DNA of 64,000 bases from Halobacteriovorax sp. JY17 (lineage in GTDB: Bacteria > Bdellovibrionota > Bacteriovoracia > Bacteriovoracales > Bacteriovoracaceae). The translations under genes were made by a program, and so were the position numbers. The stretch is from contig NZ_NJER01000001.1 of NCBI RefSeq assembly GCF_002753895.1, forward strand, positions 1,674,910 to 1,738,909, written 5' to 3'. The notes under the pieces were generated by a model, which worked only from the letters and a program-made list of their open reading frames with translations, was not told where the DNA came from and searched no databases. Shown here piece after piece: positions 34,477 to 42,613 of this stretch; position 1 is the stretch's first letter; each line of letters begins with the position of its first letter.

Positions 34477-36162
34477 ATGGCCCAGCCAAACGACAAGCAA
34501 ATCATCTACTCAATGAATAGAGTGGGGAAAGTAATTAAGAGTAAACATATCCTAAAGAATATTTCTCTTTCCTACTTCTATGGCGCGAAGATTGGTGTTC
34601 TAGGTCTTAACGGCTCTGGTAAGTCGACACTTTTAAAAATTCTTGCGGGGATTGATGAGGATCATCTTGGGGAAACTCATATGGCCAAGGGTTATACTGT
34701 TGGTTACTTAGAACAAGAGCCAGCGCTTGATCCTGAAAAAACAGTTAAGGAAATTGTTCAAGAAGGATGTCAGGAAGTTGTTGATATGCTCGCAAAATTT
34801 GATGAGATGTCGATGAAGTTCTCTGAGCCAATGAGCGATGATGAAATGAACGATCTCTTAGATAAACAAGCTAAGCTTCAAGATGCTCTTGATCATGCAG
34901 AAGCTTGGGAGCTTGACAGTAAGCTTGACCTTGCAATGGAAGCACTTAGATGTCCACCGAGCGATCAAAAGTGTGGTGTTCTTTCTGGTGGGGAAAAAAG
35001 AAGAGTCGCTCTATGTAGATTGCTTCTTCAAAAACCAGATATTCTATTATTAGATGAGCCGACTAACCACCTTGATGCAGAAACTGTATGGTGGCTTGAA
35101 AGACATCTTCAACAATATAAGGGAACAGTAATTGCAGTTACCCACGATAGATACTTCTTAGATAATGTTGCAGGTTGGATACTTGAACTTGATAGAGGAC
35201 AGGGAATTCCATTTGAAGGTAACTACACTGATTGGTTAGATCAAAAGTCGAAGAGACTAGCACAAGAAGAGAAGACTGAATCTAAAAAGCAAAAAGCTAT
35301 GAAAGAAGAGCTTGAGTGGATTAGAAGTTCTCCTAAAGCTCGTCAGGCTAAATCAAAAGCAAGAATCAAAAGCTATGAAGATAGATATAGAGATTCACAG
35401 GAAAAGAGAAATGAAACAAATGAACTCTTTATCCCTACTGGACCTAGGCTTGGTAACTCCGTTATTGAAGCGACTAGTGTGGCCAAAGCATTTGACGATA
35501 GAGTTCTCTATGATAATTTAAATTTCCAACTTCCTCCTGGTGGAGTTGTTGGTATTATTGGTGCTAACGGTGCTGGTAAGACAACATTATTTAGAATGAT
35601 TACAGGAGAGCAAGAACCAACTTCAGGAACATTTAAAGTAGGGGAAACTGTAAAACTTAGTTATGTGGATCAGGGACGTGCTCTTGACGCTAATAAAACA
35701 ATTTATGAAACCGTTTCTGGTGGTACTGAGTTTTTAAAGCTTGGAGAGCAAGAGGTTAATGCTAGAGCTTATATTGCGAAGTTTAACTTCTCTGGCGAAG
35801 ATCAGAAAAAGAAAGTCGGAGAGCTGTCAGGTGGGGAGAGAAATAGAGTTCACCTTGCTTCTACTCTTCTAACTGGTGGTAACGTTCTTCTACTGGATGA
35901 GCCTACCAACGATCTAGATGTAAATACACTTCAGGCCCTAGAGAAGGCTCTTGTGGACTTTCCGGGGTGCGCGGTTATTATTTCCCATGATAGAGCTTTC
36001 TTAGATAGACTTGCGACACATATTCTAGCGTTTGAAGGTGATGGAGAGTCAATTTGGTTTGAAGGTAACTTTGCTGATTACGAAGAAGATAAGCGTAAAC
36101 GTCTTGGAGATGCAGCTGTCAATCCTAAGAGACATACTTACAAGAAGCTTACGAGAGATTAG
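34477..36162 (+). CDS. ettA: Energy-dependent translational throttle protein (ABC-F)
   Basis: 561 residues, two ABC ATPase domains and no membrane segment. Walker A GLNGSGKST and GANGAGKTT; signatures LSGGEKRRVAL and LSGGERNRVHL; Walker B LLLDEPTNHLD and LLLDEPTNDLD. The inter-domain linker is basic (QKAMKEELEWIRSSPKARQAK). EttA binds the ribosomal E site and gates the first peptide bond according to ATP/ADP ratio. The length and first-domain insertion fit EttA rather than Uup or a resistance ABC-F. Aspartate kinase follows after two bases. Confidence 0.93.
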   Translation: MAQPNDKQIIYSMNRVGKVIKSKHILKNISLSYFYGAKIGVLGLNGSGKSTLLKILAGIDEDHLGETHMAKGYTVGYLEQEPALDPEKTVKEIVQEGCQEVVDMLAKFDEMSMKFSEPMSDDEMNDLLDKQAKLQDALDHAEAWELDSKLDLAMEALRCPPSDQKCGVLSGGEKRRVALCRLLLQKPDILLLDEPTNHLDAETVWWLERHLQQYKGTVIAVTHDRYFLDNVAGWILELDRGQGIPFEGNYTDWLDQKSKRLAQEEKTESKKQKAMKEELEWIRSSPKARQAKSKARIKSYEDRYRDSQEKRNETNELFIPTGPRLGNSVIEATSVAKAFDDRVLYDNLNFQLPPGGVVGIIGANGAGKTTLFRMITGEQEPTSGTFKVGETVKLSYVDQGRALDANKTIYETVSGGTEFLKLGEQEVNARAYIAKFNFSGEDQKKKVGELSGGERNRVHLASTLLTGGNVLLLDEPTNDLDVNTLQALEKALVDFPGCAVIISHDRAFLDRLATHILAFEGDGESIWFEGNFADYEEDKRKRLGDAAVNPKRHTYKKLTRD

Positions 36163-36164
36163 TC

Positions 36165-37265
36165 TTGAGAATTTTTAAATTTGGTGGCAGTAGCGTAAAA
36201 GATGCTACTGCCATGAAGCGAGTTGCAAATATTATTTCAAGTCACGAGAAGTGTCGTGTCGTTGTTGTTAGTGCAACGAAGAGTACTACTAATGAATTGG
36301 AAGTTATTGCAAATGCTTCAACTCTTTCGGAAGTAAATCTTACAGAAAAACTCATTCAAAAATTAATGAATAGACATAGAGATATCACTAGAGAGCTTGA
36401 ATTAGATATTGAGTTATCACTATTTGAAATTGAAAGTGAACTTTTTGAAATCTCTAAAAGTATGAATGGTGACGGAAAAGTTATTTCAAAGAAAATGGAT
36501 TCTCTCTACAGTATTGGAGAGAGGTTATCTAGTTTAATTCTTTCAAGGTATCTACAGAGAGTTTCTTCAAAGAATGTCATACTAAAAGATATTCGAGAAG
36601 TTTTAAGAACAAACGATCAATGGAATTTAGCCTCTCCTTTAATTGGAGAGACATTGAAAAATATTGCTAAATGGGGTGAGATTTCTGAGAGTGACTTAAT
36701 TATAACTCAAGGATTTATTGGCTCAACAATGACTGGGGAGACGACAACTTTAGGACGAGAAGGATCTGACTTTAGTGCGACGATTCTAGGAGAAGTTCTA
36801 GATGCAAGTGAAGTTACTATTTGGACTGATGTCGCAGGGGTTGCTACATGTGACCCACGAGTTTTAAGTAGTGCAAGATTTATCCCTCTGCTGAACTATA
36901 AGCACGCGGCCCTCTTGGCCCATTTTGGAGCTAAAGTTCTCTTTGAGAGGACATTAGAGCCAGCGATTAGAAAGAAATTTCCAGTACTAGTTAAGTCAAC
37001 TCTCTCTCCTGCTGAGTCTGGAACTCGAATTCATGAACTTCCGATTAAAAGCGGTCCAATAGGCCTTGCTATTGATAAGGATATTCTAACTATTGTTGGT
37101 GAAAAATTATTAGCAAAGGATATTATTCTTCCTCTGAAAGAACTTTCTGAGTTTGAAATCTATAAGCAGACTGATGAATATATCAGTTTAAAAATTCTTA
37201 ACGAAGATATTGAAGTTTTTGCGGAGAAAATACATCCTTGGATTCTAGAATATCTTCATAATTAA
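36165..37265 (+). CDS. Aspartate kinase with shortened regulatory region
   Basis: 366 residues from a TTG start. The enzyme phosphorylates aspartate at the entry of the Lys/Thr/Met/DAP pathway. Motifs in order: KFGGSSV, SIGERLSS, ITQGFIGS, LGREGSDFSATILGE, then WTDVAGVATCDPRV. The kinase domain ends near 285. Only about 80 residues follow, where most LysC proteins have two ACT domains (about 400-450 residues in all), so feedback inhibition may be lost or altered. Its last 68 bases overlap the convergent Tad ATPase gene. Confidence 0.88.
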   Translation: MRIFKFGGSSVKDATAMKRVANIISSHEKCRVVVVSATKSTTNELEVIANASTLSEVNLTEKLIQKLMNRHRDITRELELDIELSLFEIESELFEISKSMNGDGKVISKKMDSLYSIGERLSSLILSRYLQRVSSKNVILKDIREVLRTNDQWNLASPLIGETLKNIAKWGEISESDLIITQGFIGSTMTGETTTLGREGSDFSATILGEVLDASEVTIWTDVAGVATCDPRVLSSARFIPLLNYKHAALLAHFGAKVLFERTLEPAIRKKFPVLVKSTLSPAESGTRIHELPIKSGPIGLAIDKDILTIVGEKLLAKDIILPLKELSEFEIYKQTDEYISLKILNEDIEVFAEKIHPWILEYLHN

Positions 37266-38307
37266 TTTTTCCAGCTTCATGACCAAGCAATTCAATTGCA
37301 CTTTTAACTTTCTTATTTTCCATGAAAATGATGATGTCAATTCCTGTCGATATTAGTTCTAGAGCAATTTCATTATTCATTCCACCAATTCCGGAGTAAA
37401 GGCAAAGAAGGGTGGAAATTCTCTTTGGACAATCCATTGCACTACTTGCATGAAGAGTTGTGAGTATTCCCTTATGACCAGTATTTGTACTTAAGATAAG
37501 TGGCACGACCTCGTGGGATCTTATTTCTCCGAGAACAATCCTTTCTGGGCGCATTCTAAGGGCGTAGGAACAATAGTCACTTAAAGAGTGACGAGGCTTT
37601 TCACTCGCTACAAGCCTTGTTGTTGTAGGCCCTGGAGATTTTAGCTCTAGTGTATCTTCAATTATAAAAATGTGCTGATTTTCCTCTGAGTAAGTAAGAA
37701 GGGAAGATAGAAAAGATGTTTTTCCTGAGCCCGTTGATCCACAAACAATAATATTTTTCTTCTCATTAAACTTCTCTAAAATAATCTCCTTATCTTGAGA
37801 GTTATTAAAGAAACTTTCTATTGAGTAGGACTCTTGACTATGGAATCTTATAGAGCACTTATGAGAATGTTCTTCTGAAAGAGAGGCATGAGTTAGAGTC
37901 ACACGAATGTTTCGACCAAGTTTACTGGCCTTGAAGCTTACAAATGGGCTAGAGATATTCCAGTCAACTTTATATTCTAAACAGAGAAGCTTATAGCTTA
38001 AAGTAATATCCTTAAAATCTAAGTCTGTAGAGAAATTAGTTGTTCTCTCTTTTTGGAAATATTGAATACTTTCTTCATTGTGAATAATAATTTCCTCAAG
38101 CCCATCTCTCATTTTTAAAAAACTAAAGTGACAAATTGTTTCAAACCAATTATTTAATTTTTCCTTAGGTAGAAGTATATGCCAATCCTCTCCAAACTCT
38201 ATTGTTAGGTTTGTATGAATATTTGAAAGACTTGGATAGTGGCTTCGGCTAATGGAATCATTTATGTATTTTCTTGAAATCTTATAGATATCTTCTGCTA
38301 TATTCAT
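37198..38307 (-). CDS. CpaF/TadA-type secretion ATPase
   Basis: 369 residues, short for CpaF/TadA (usually 420-480). Motifs: Walker A CGSTGSGKTS (189-198), Asp box IIEDTLEL (215-222), Walker B RIVLGEIR (256-263) and His box HKGILTTLHASSA (278-290). The hexameric ATPase powers Flp pilus assembly or type II-like secretion from the cytoplasm. The N-terminal domain is reduced. Its start overlaps the secretin stop (ATGA) and it is the last gene of the Tad operon. The 3' end overlaps the aspartate kinase gene by 68 bases. Confidence 0.88.
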   Translation of the reverse strand: MNIAEDIYKISRKYINDSISRSHYPSLSNIHTNLTIEFGEDWHILLPKEKLNNWFETICHFSFLKMRDGLEEIIIHNEESIQYFQKERTTNFSTDLDFKDITLSYKLLCLEYKVDWNISSPFVSFKASKLGRNIRVTLTHASLSEEHSHKCSIRFHSQESYSIESFFNNSQDKEIILEKFNEKKNIIVCGSTGSGKTSFLSSLLTYSEENQHIFIIEDTLELKSPGPTTTRLVASEKPRHSLSDYCSYALRMRPERIVLGEIRSHEVVPLILSTNTGHKGILTTLHASSAMDCPKRISTLLCLYSGIGGMNNEIALELISTGIDIIIFMENKKVKSAIELLGHEAGKINYEDILESKDVFSPQKLQYLR

Positions 38308-39683
38308 GGGAATCTCTCCAGTTGTACAAAGAGTTTAATATTCTTAAAAGTTTCTATTTCTGATGTTGAGGAGAATAATCTTCCAAGGATTGGTATTCTT
38401 GATAGATAGGGAAGAGAGCTATCCTCACTCTGAATTCCTTGATGGCCAATGTCAACAATCTGCAAGGATTCATTTAGTTGTAACCTCACTCTGGATTTTG
38501 TTCTATTTGAACTAATCGTTGCATTGGCGCCATTAGAAATAGGTCTAGATAACTCGGTTTCTATGTTTAAAAAGAATTGATCATTCTCCTTTTCAATTTT
38601 TGTCTTTAATTTAAGACCGGCAAATTTCCAATTTGTTGTAAACTCATCGTTCGACCCTTGAGTAAAAGGTATTTCACTTCCAATACTAATTTCACCTTCA
38701 TTATTAATTCTTGTCATAAGTTCTGGAGTAGCAATAGAAGAGAGCTTAATATTCTTGTTTTCAAAATTTATTAAATTTTCACCAATAAAGGAATTTAAGT
38801 CTTTCTTTAAGAGAGCATAGAGATTATTAGAAATTTTATTAAGACCTAAGGAAAGTACTTCACTACTTGCGGACTCAAGTAAGATAAGACGCGTTTTTAA
38901 TTTATAATTTGGGAGAAGAAGTGCCTCATCGGTTTGAATAAATATGATTGGAATATCACTTAACCAATAGTCAGTTATAGATTTTAAGTCATAATTTGAC
39001 TTCGGGAGCTTACACTTAATGGGAATTGAATCAAATTTACAAGAAACATTGGTGATCTTATTTTTAATAAAATTCCCATAGATGAGATTTGCTATTTCTT
39101 TTTGTAAGTTTTCAGAAAGTTGAGTTTGATTATTAATTTCGAAGTTCTTATTTACTTTTTCTAGCTCTCTTGAAAAAGCTATTAACTCTTGTAGAGTTTT
39201 AATTTCTCCGCAGGCCATGATCGTCGAATTAACAAGGCTTGCTTTGAGACCGATTGAATTTAGAGTAAGGAGTGTCATTCGTGCCTTTGATATTTGCACT
39301 TTCGTATGTATGAAAATATTAAATTCTTGCGTTACTCCTCCTTTTCTCCAGACCTTTAGGGAGCTATGACCTTGCTGTTTTGCTCTGATCATAAGACTTT
39401 CTTTTGCTGCATAGTGTTTTATTGAAATGAGTTCTTTATTACTGGTGGCATAGTTAACAAGCCCGCTAACGGGGATTTTTCTGTACTCACCAATTGCTAA
39501 GTGAATAAATTGAATGTCAGTATTTTCTTGATTACAGCTACTTACGGCATTTGGTGCCAGGAGAATTAAGCAGTTAACTATTAATACTTTGACAACTTGG
39601 CCAGATCTAGGTAAAAACTTGGTTCTACTTCGCGTAGAATTAATAGAGAAATTTAAGTTTTTAAGATATAGGAGAGTAATCAT
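38304..39683 (-). CDS. CpaC/RcpA-type outer-membrane secretin
   Basis: About 459 residues from the ATG at 39683. Residues about 25-50 form a hydrophobic signal. Next comes a pilus-assembly N-terminal domain (IGEYRKIPVSGLVNYATSN, then GHSSLKVWRKGG). The C-terminal secretin core includes GSEIPFTQG and the typical ending YLSRIPILGRLFSS. Secretins form the outer-membrane pore for the pilus. The start is uncertain: it has no clear Shine-Dalgarno and its ATG shares CATG with the small basic gene on the plus strand. Earlier readings run into that gene and its terminator. Confidence 0.8.
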   Translation of the reverse strand: MITLLYLKNLNFSINSTRSRTKFLPRSGQVVKVLIVNCLILLAPNAVSSCNQENTDIQFIHLAIGEYRKIPVSGLVNYATSNKELISIKHYAAKESLMIRAKQQGHSSLKVWRKGGVTQEFNIFIHTKVQISKARMTLLTLNSIGLKASLVNSTIMACGEIKTLQELIAFSRELEKVNKNFEINNQTQLSENLQKEIANLIYGNFIKNKITNVSCKFDSIPIKCKLPKSNYDLKSITDYWLSDIPIIFIQTDEALLLPNYKLKTRLILLESASSEVLSLGLNKISNNLYALLKKDLNSFIGENLINFENKNIKLSSIATPELMTRINNEGEISIGSEIPFTQGSNDEFTTNWKFAGLKLKTKIEKENDQFFLNIETELSRPISNGANATISSNRTKSRVRLQLNESLQIVDIGHQGIQSEDSSLPYLSRIPILGRLFSSTSEIETFKNIKLFVQLERFP

Positions 39684-39810
39684 GGTATCTAATACAAGAA
39701 TTACAAAAACTAGAAGATCAAATAAGAAAGTTAAAGCTGGTTCTAGAAGAAAGGCTGCGAATAGAAACAAGGGTACAACTCCTAAGTTCGCGATCCACCA
39801 AGACAAGTAA
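39682..39810 (+). CDS. Very basic 42-residue protein
   Basis: A short gene with ATAGGAGAG in front of ATG, encoding 42 residues rich in Arg, Lys, Asn and Thr (TRRSNKKVKAGSRRKA, then NKGTTPKFAIHQ). No hydrophobic segment. The composition resembles small ribosomal or nucleic-acid-binding proteins, but no family is recognised. The gene lies antisense to the gap in the Tad operon and ends before two hairpins, the second with a proper T tract. That binding site and terminator are the main evidence it is real. Confidence 0.7.
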   Translation: MVSNTRITKTRRSNKKVKAGSRRKAANRNKGTTPKFAIHQDK

Positions 39811-39827
39811 TCGCTTTTTTGATTTAA

Positions 39828-39844
39828 GGGCAACTCGATTGCCC
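39828..39844 (+). other. Stem-loop GGGCAA/TTGCCC
   Basis: Six-base stem, five-base loop, between the 42-residue gene and its terminator. Followed by GATAAATTTA, so not itself a good terminator. Confidence 0.45.
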
Positions 39845-39854
39845 TGATAAATTT

Positions 39855-39880
39855 AGCCCGCCATATAGTGGGCTTTTTTT
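39855..39880 (+). terminator. Rho-independent terminator of the small basic gene
   Basis: AGCCCGC and GTGGGCT form a 7-bp stem with one G-T pair, then seven T (39874-39880). On the minus strand the hairpin lacks a T tract, so Tad transcripts could pass. Confidence 0.88.
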
Positions 39881-40172
39881 ATTTCCAGTAAACTCCAAGC
39901 ATTTCTTCCATTACTTCCTCGTTTCTATAAACCAGTTTGACTTCCTTATTTCTATCTAAGCAGATGTGAGTTGCTATTACTTCTTGTTTTTGACATGGTC
40001 CATACTCGATCTTGTATATGTCCTTACTGACTTTAAAGCGCTCATTCATAACTTTCTCAATCTGTTGCATCGACTCCTTATCACTTCCTTCATATGTAAT
40101 TAAAACGAAAGGAGTGTCCTTAGAAAAAGAGTTTAAAGAGAGGAGCATGAATAGACTAAAAACTAATTTCAT
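39879..40172 (-). CDS. Small secreted protein in the Tad operon, hypothetical
   Basis: 97 residues with a signal peptide (about 1-18). The mature part is charged with two cysteines (GPCQKQE and HICLDR) that could pair. No family recognised. Its start overlaps the preceding gene by 17 bases, which places it in the pilus operon; it may be a periplasmic assembly factor. Confidence 0.55.
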   Translation of the reverse strand: MKLVFSLFMLLSLNSFSKDTPFVLITYEGSDKESMQQIEKVMNERFKVSKDIYKIEYGPCQKQEVIATHICLDRNKEVKLVYRNEEVMEEMLGVYWK

Positions 40173-40617
40173 AATTTTTCCTTTCGCTAGTAATCACTTT
40201 TCTTAGCGGGATTAATTTCCAGTTATTTGGCTTATTTATTATCCAGGAGGATTTATCTTTTGGAATTTCAAGTGTTACGAGAAGAGCTCCATCTGGAGTC
40301 TTTTCTCGTAACACTATTTGAACACTTTCTATTTCTTGAAGAGATTTTTGATTGATTAAATTCGCCTTTTCTTGATCTTCGGGAACTATTGAGTCAACTT
40401 CTAATTTAATAATGGTATGATTTATACTTAGCTCTTTCGTGACTTGTGTTATCTCCTGCGTAGGAGAGTCTTGAACAAGTGTTCTCGCTATATGTGATAA
40501 AAGAAAAATGATAAGAAATTGAAAGAGAAGTTTCTTTCGATCTTGCTTACTTTTTTTCTTGGTAGACTCTTTGTACATTTGAAGGGGTGAACTCATTCCA
40601 CTTTCTTTCGAATTCAT
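40156..40617 (-). CDS. Single-pass membrane protein in the Tad operon, possibly CpaB/RcpC-like
   Basis: Up to 153 residues. A basic N-terminus (STKKKSKQDRKK) precedes one membrane helix (about 30-45); the rest is periplasmic and beta-rich (PDGALLVTLEIPKD). That layout is like CpaB/RcpC, but the sequence is short and the SAF domain is not clear. GAGAG sits before the first ATG, giving a 71-base overlap with the upstream gene; later ATGs (residues 8 and 14) would shorten this. Assignment by position only. Confidence 0.4.
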   Translation of the reverse strand: MNSKESGMSSPLQMYKESTKKKSKQDRKKLLFQFLIIFLLSHIARTLVQDSPTQEITQVTKELSINHTIIKLEVDSIVPEDQEKANLINQKSLQEIESVQIVLREKTPDGALLVTLEIPKDKSSWIINKPNNWKLIPLRKVITSERKNYEISF

Positions 40618-40738
40618 ATAAATCTCTCTTTTCTACAATTTTTAAATGGGAGTCAATCTTTACGAAACTAGCTAGACAGCAAGTTAACATAAAGAGAAAT
40701 ATTGCCAATTCTATTTCTGCAAATCCTTTTTCATTCAT
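40547..40738 (-). CDS. TadE-like minor pilin
   Basis: 63 residues. N-terminus MNEKGFAEIELAIFLFML: a short charged leader, cleavage expected after Gly5, and Glu at +5 of the mature chain, followed by a hydrophobic helix. This is the type IV/Tad prepilin signature processed by a prepilin peptidase. The charged C-terminus is short. Overlaps its upstream neighbour by ATGA. Minor pseudopilin of the TadE/TadF kind is the best reading. Confidence 0.7.
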   Translation of the reverse strand: MNEKGFAEIELAIFLFMLTCCLASFVKIDSHLKIVEKRDLYEFERKWNEFTPSNVQRVYQEKK

Positions 40739-41319
40739 ATTTCATAGACCTTAGTGAAGATTTTTACTTCTTTACTAAACTTGTTATCGACTTTGATTGA
40801 TGATTTGAGAATAAGAACGTTATTAAGAGAGACATTTTTTTCATTAATGGAATAGAAGTATCCCTTCTTTGTTCTCTCTATTATTGTGGTTTGATCAAAG
40901 CTTCTTTGAAAGGAGACTTTCGCTCTCATTTTATAAGGAGAATTTAGAAGAATATTGACCTTAGTCGTCTTTGCGCATTCATTAATTTTGTAAATATCCT
41001 TATAAAACTTAATCAATTTGAATTGCTGTAAAGACTTTAAAGAAGTCAGCGCCGCTTTTGCTGGCGTCGATATTTGAGGGAGTGGAGCTTTTGAAGCATA
41101 GTAGGAGATTTGAATAAGTCTATTGGTTTGGTTGATATCACCTATAAATTTACTTTGGTAAAAGTGTGATTTCCTCATACATAGAAGAGATTTGAGTCTA
41201 ACTCTATTATTCTTTAAAGAAATTAACTTTGTTAGAGTCACTGTACTTATTCCACTTAATGCCATTAAAAGAGTAAGGCATAGAAAAATTTGGGTAGAAC
41301 CTCTTTGATTTAGCTTCAT
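40735..41319 (-). CDS. TadG/pilin-like membrane protein
   Basis: 194 residues. N-terminus NQRGSTQIFLCLTLLMALSG resembles TadG/TadE-type proteins (RG-S/G before a single hydrophobic helix), but Phe occupies +5 where pilins have Glu. The periplasmic part is basic with two cysteines. ATGA overlap with genes on both sides. Probably an accessory pilus or envelope anchor protein. Confidence 0.55.
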   Translation of the reverse strand: MKLNQRGSTQIFLCLTLLMALSGISTVTLTKLISLKNNRVRLKSLLCMRKSHFYQSKFIGDINQTNRLIQISYYASKAPLPQISTPAKAALTSLKSLQQFKLIKFYKDIYKINECAKTTKVNILLNSPYKMRAKVSFQRSFDQTTIIERTKKGYFYSINEKNVSLNNVLILKSSIKVDNKFSKEVKIFTKVYEI

Positions 41320-41555
41320 TTCTTTAAGCCTATTACTTTATCAATAGTGATAAATTCTTCGTTGACTTGGACTTTTAATATTTGATTACATTTAAATAGT
41401 GTTTGATTTCGGTTCTTAACTATTGCGGAGGTTATCTTCTTGAGAAGAAGGTGATGCTTTTCACTCTGACACCTTGATTCTTGAGCAACACCCCACGAGC
41501 CATAAAGAGCGAGAAGAGAGATTTTAAAAATAAGTGTAGTCTTTAAAATCTCCAA
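41316..41555 (-). CDS. Small secreted protein in the Tad operon, hypothetical
   Basis: 79 residues from a TTG codon two bases after the pilin stop; no ATG is available. Signal peptide about 1-24, mature part basic with two cysteines (SRCQSE, FKCNQ). No family recognised. Overlaps the next gene by ATGA, so translational coupling supports it as a real gene. Confidence 0.5.
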   Translation of the reverse strand: MEILKTTLIFKISLLALYGSWGVAQESRCQSEKHHLLLKKITSAIVKNRNQTLFKCNQILKVQVNEEFITIDKVIGLKK

Positions 41556-41557
41556 AT

Positions 41558-41737
41558 CTATCTCGCTGGAATGTGCTTCACAATATCCTTTCTCATCTTC
41601 TCAACTCTCGTATGCACGCTTTCGCCAAATTGTTTCATCGCGACTAGGCAAAATATACCCACCAATGATGAAATGATGATGTACTCCATAAGACCTTGTC
41701 CTTTTTCATTTCTTAAGATTTTCTTTGCTATAGACAT
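41558..41737 (-). CDS. Flp/Tad-type major pilin
   Basis: 59 residues, with AAAGGAGAA before the ATG. The sequence KGQGLMEYIIISSLVGI carries the class IVb Flp signature: cleavage after Gly13, Glu at +5 and Tyr at +6, then one hydrophobic helix (about 20-35). The C-terminal part is short and basic (MRKDIVKH). Flp pilins polymerise into adhesive pili. First gene of the operon, about 25 bases downstream of a sigma-54-type promoter. Easily missed because of its length. Confidence 0.88.
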   Translation of the reverse strand: MSIAKKILRNEKGQGLMEYIIISSLVGIFCLVAMKQFGESVHTRVEKMRKDIVKHIPAR

Positions 41738-41772
41738 GAGTTCTCCTTTATTAATCTTCGATGATTAAAGGC

Positions 41773-41788
41773 TGCACAGGCTTTGCCA
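41773..41788 (-). promoter_or_regulatory. Candidate sigma-54 promoter of the flp/tad operon
   Basis: Read on the minus strand: TGGCAAAGCCTGTGCA. It matches the -24/-12 consensus TGGCAC-N5-TTGCA with the invariant GG and GC at exact 10-base spacing and one mismatch in TTGCA. Initiation about 12 bases on would leave a leader of about 25 bases carrying AAGGAG. RpoN with an enhancer-binding protein commonly drives pilin genes. Confidence 0.6.
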
Positions 41789-41909
41789 AAGTTGAGTGCC
41801 TGATGTTGAGAACTTAGAAAGAATTAGGTTCAGAAATTGTACTAGTAGGTAAAAATAACTACTCGTAATTACGATTGCATGCAAAATTAGAGCAGATTAA
41901 AATAGGGGA

Positions 41910-42557
41910 ATGGAAGATAAAACTAAATTATACGTATTTGCTAAAAAAGAAGTGTTCTTAATCTTTGTGTTTATGATTCTCATATCTATAACCTCATTTC
42001 TACTTGGAGTTAAGATTGGAGTGAATAACTCTTTTGAGAAGTCGGGCTATAGCCAGGACGACATGAGGAAGGTCGAAATTCTCTCTCCTGCTGAAGAGAA
42101 AGTCGAGGAACTTGAAAAGTCAGCTCATACTAGTGATGAAGAAACTTATAAGGCCTTAAAAGAAAAAACGGATATGGCACTAGAGAAGAAAGTCGACGAA
42201 GAGTTTTCTACAGGGTCAAAAACACAGTCGCAACCGGCGGCAACTGTTGAGGAGGCAAGATCTTCGGACCTTCCTCAGTTGGAAGTCAATTCAGCACCAG
42301 TGAAAGATAAGTTGAGTGGAAAACACACTATTCAAGTTGGTTCATTTCCTTCAATTAGCGAGGCTGAACTCTTTGCTAAGGGTTTTAAGGCAAGAGGCTA
42401 TACTACAATTATTAATGAGAAAGATTTAGAGCATAAAGGAACATGGTTTAGAGTTAGTATTGGTGTTTTTGATAATATCAGCGCAGCAAAAGATTATGTC
42501 ATTGAGCATAAATCTCTCTTTAGTTCTTCTGAGTATCGTTTCGTTCAATTTGATTAA
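41910..42557 (+). CDS. SPOR-domain membrane protein
   Basis: 215 residues. One membrane helix (about 15-35) after a cytoplasmic start, a Glu/Lys-rich periplasmic linker, and a C-terminal SPOR domain (about 137-213: HTIQVGSFPSISEAELFAKG, then WFRVSIGVFDN). SPOR binds denuded septal peptidoglycan and targets proteins such as FtsN and DedD to division sites. Single gene; divergent from the flp operon across 172 bases that include a TCGTAATTACGA palindrome. Confidence 0.88.
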   Translation: MEDKTKLYVFAKKEVFLIFVFMILISITSFLLGVKIGVNNSFEKSGYSQDDMRKVEILSPAEEKVEELEKSAHTSDEETYKALKEKTDMALEKKVDEEFSTGSKTQSQPAATVEEARSSDLPQLEVNSAPVKDKLSGKHTIQVGSFPSISEAELFAKGFKARGYTTIINEKDLEHKGTWFRVSIGVFDNISAAKDYVIEHKSLFSSSEYRFVQFD

Positions 42558-42613
42558 TTTCAATTCTTTAAATTTATTGTTATAATAATCCCATAACTTA
42601 CAAAGGTAATTTT

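Noticed and set aside
39684-39833. TTG start at 39833 for the secretin
   Set aside because: It lies in the hairpin region and reads antisense through the 42-residue gene.
41571-41768. Plus-strand frame of 65 residues
   Set aside because: It is antisense to the Flp pilin, which has a signature and binding site; this frame has neither.
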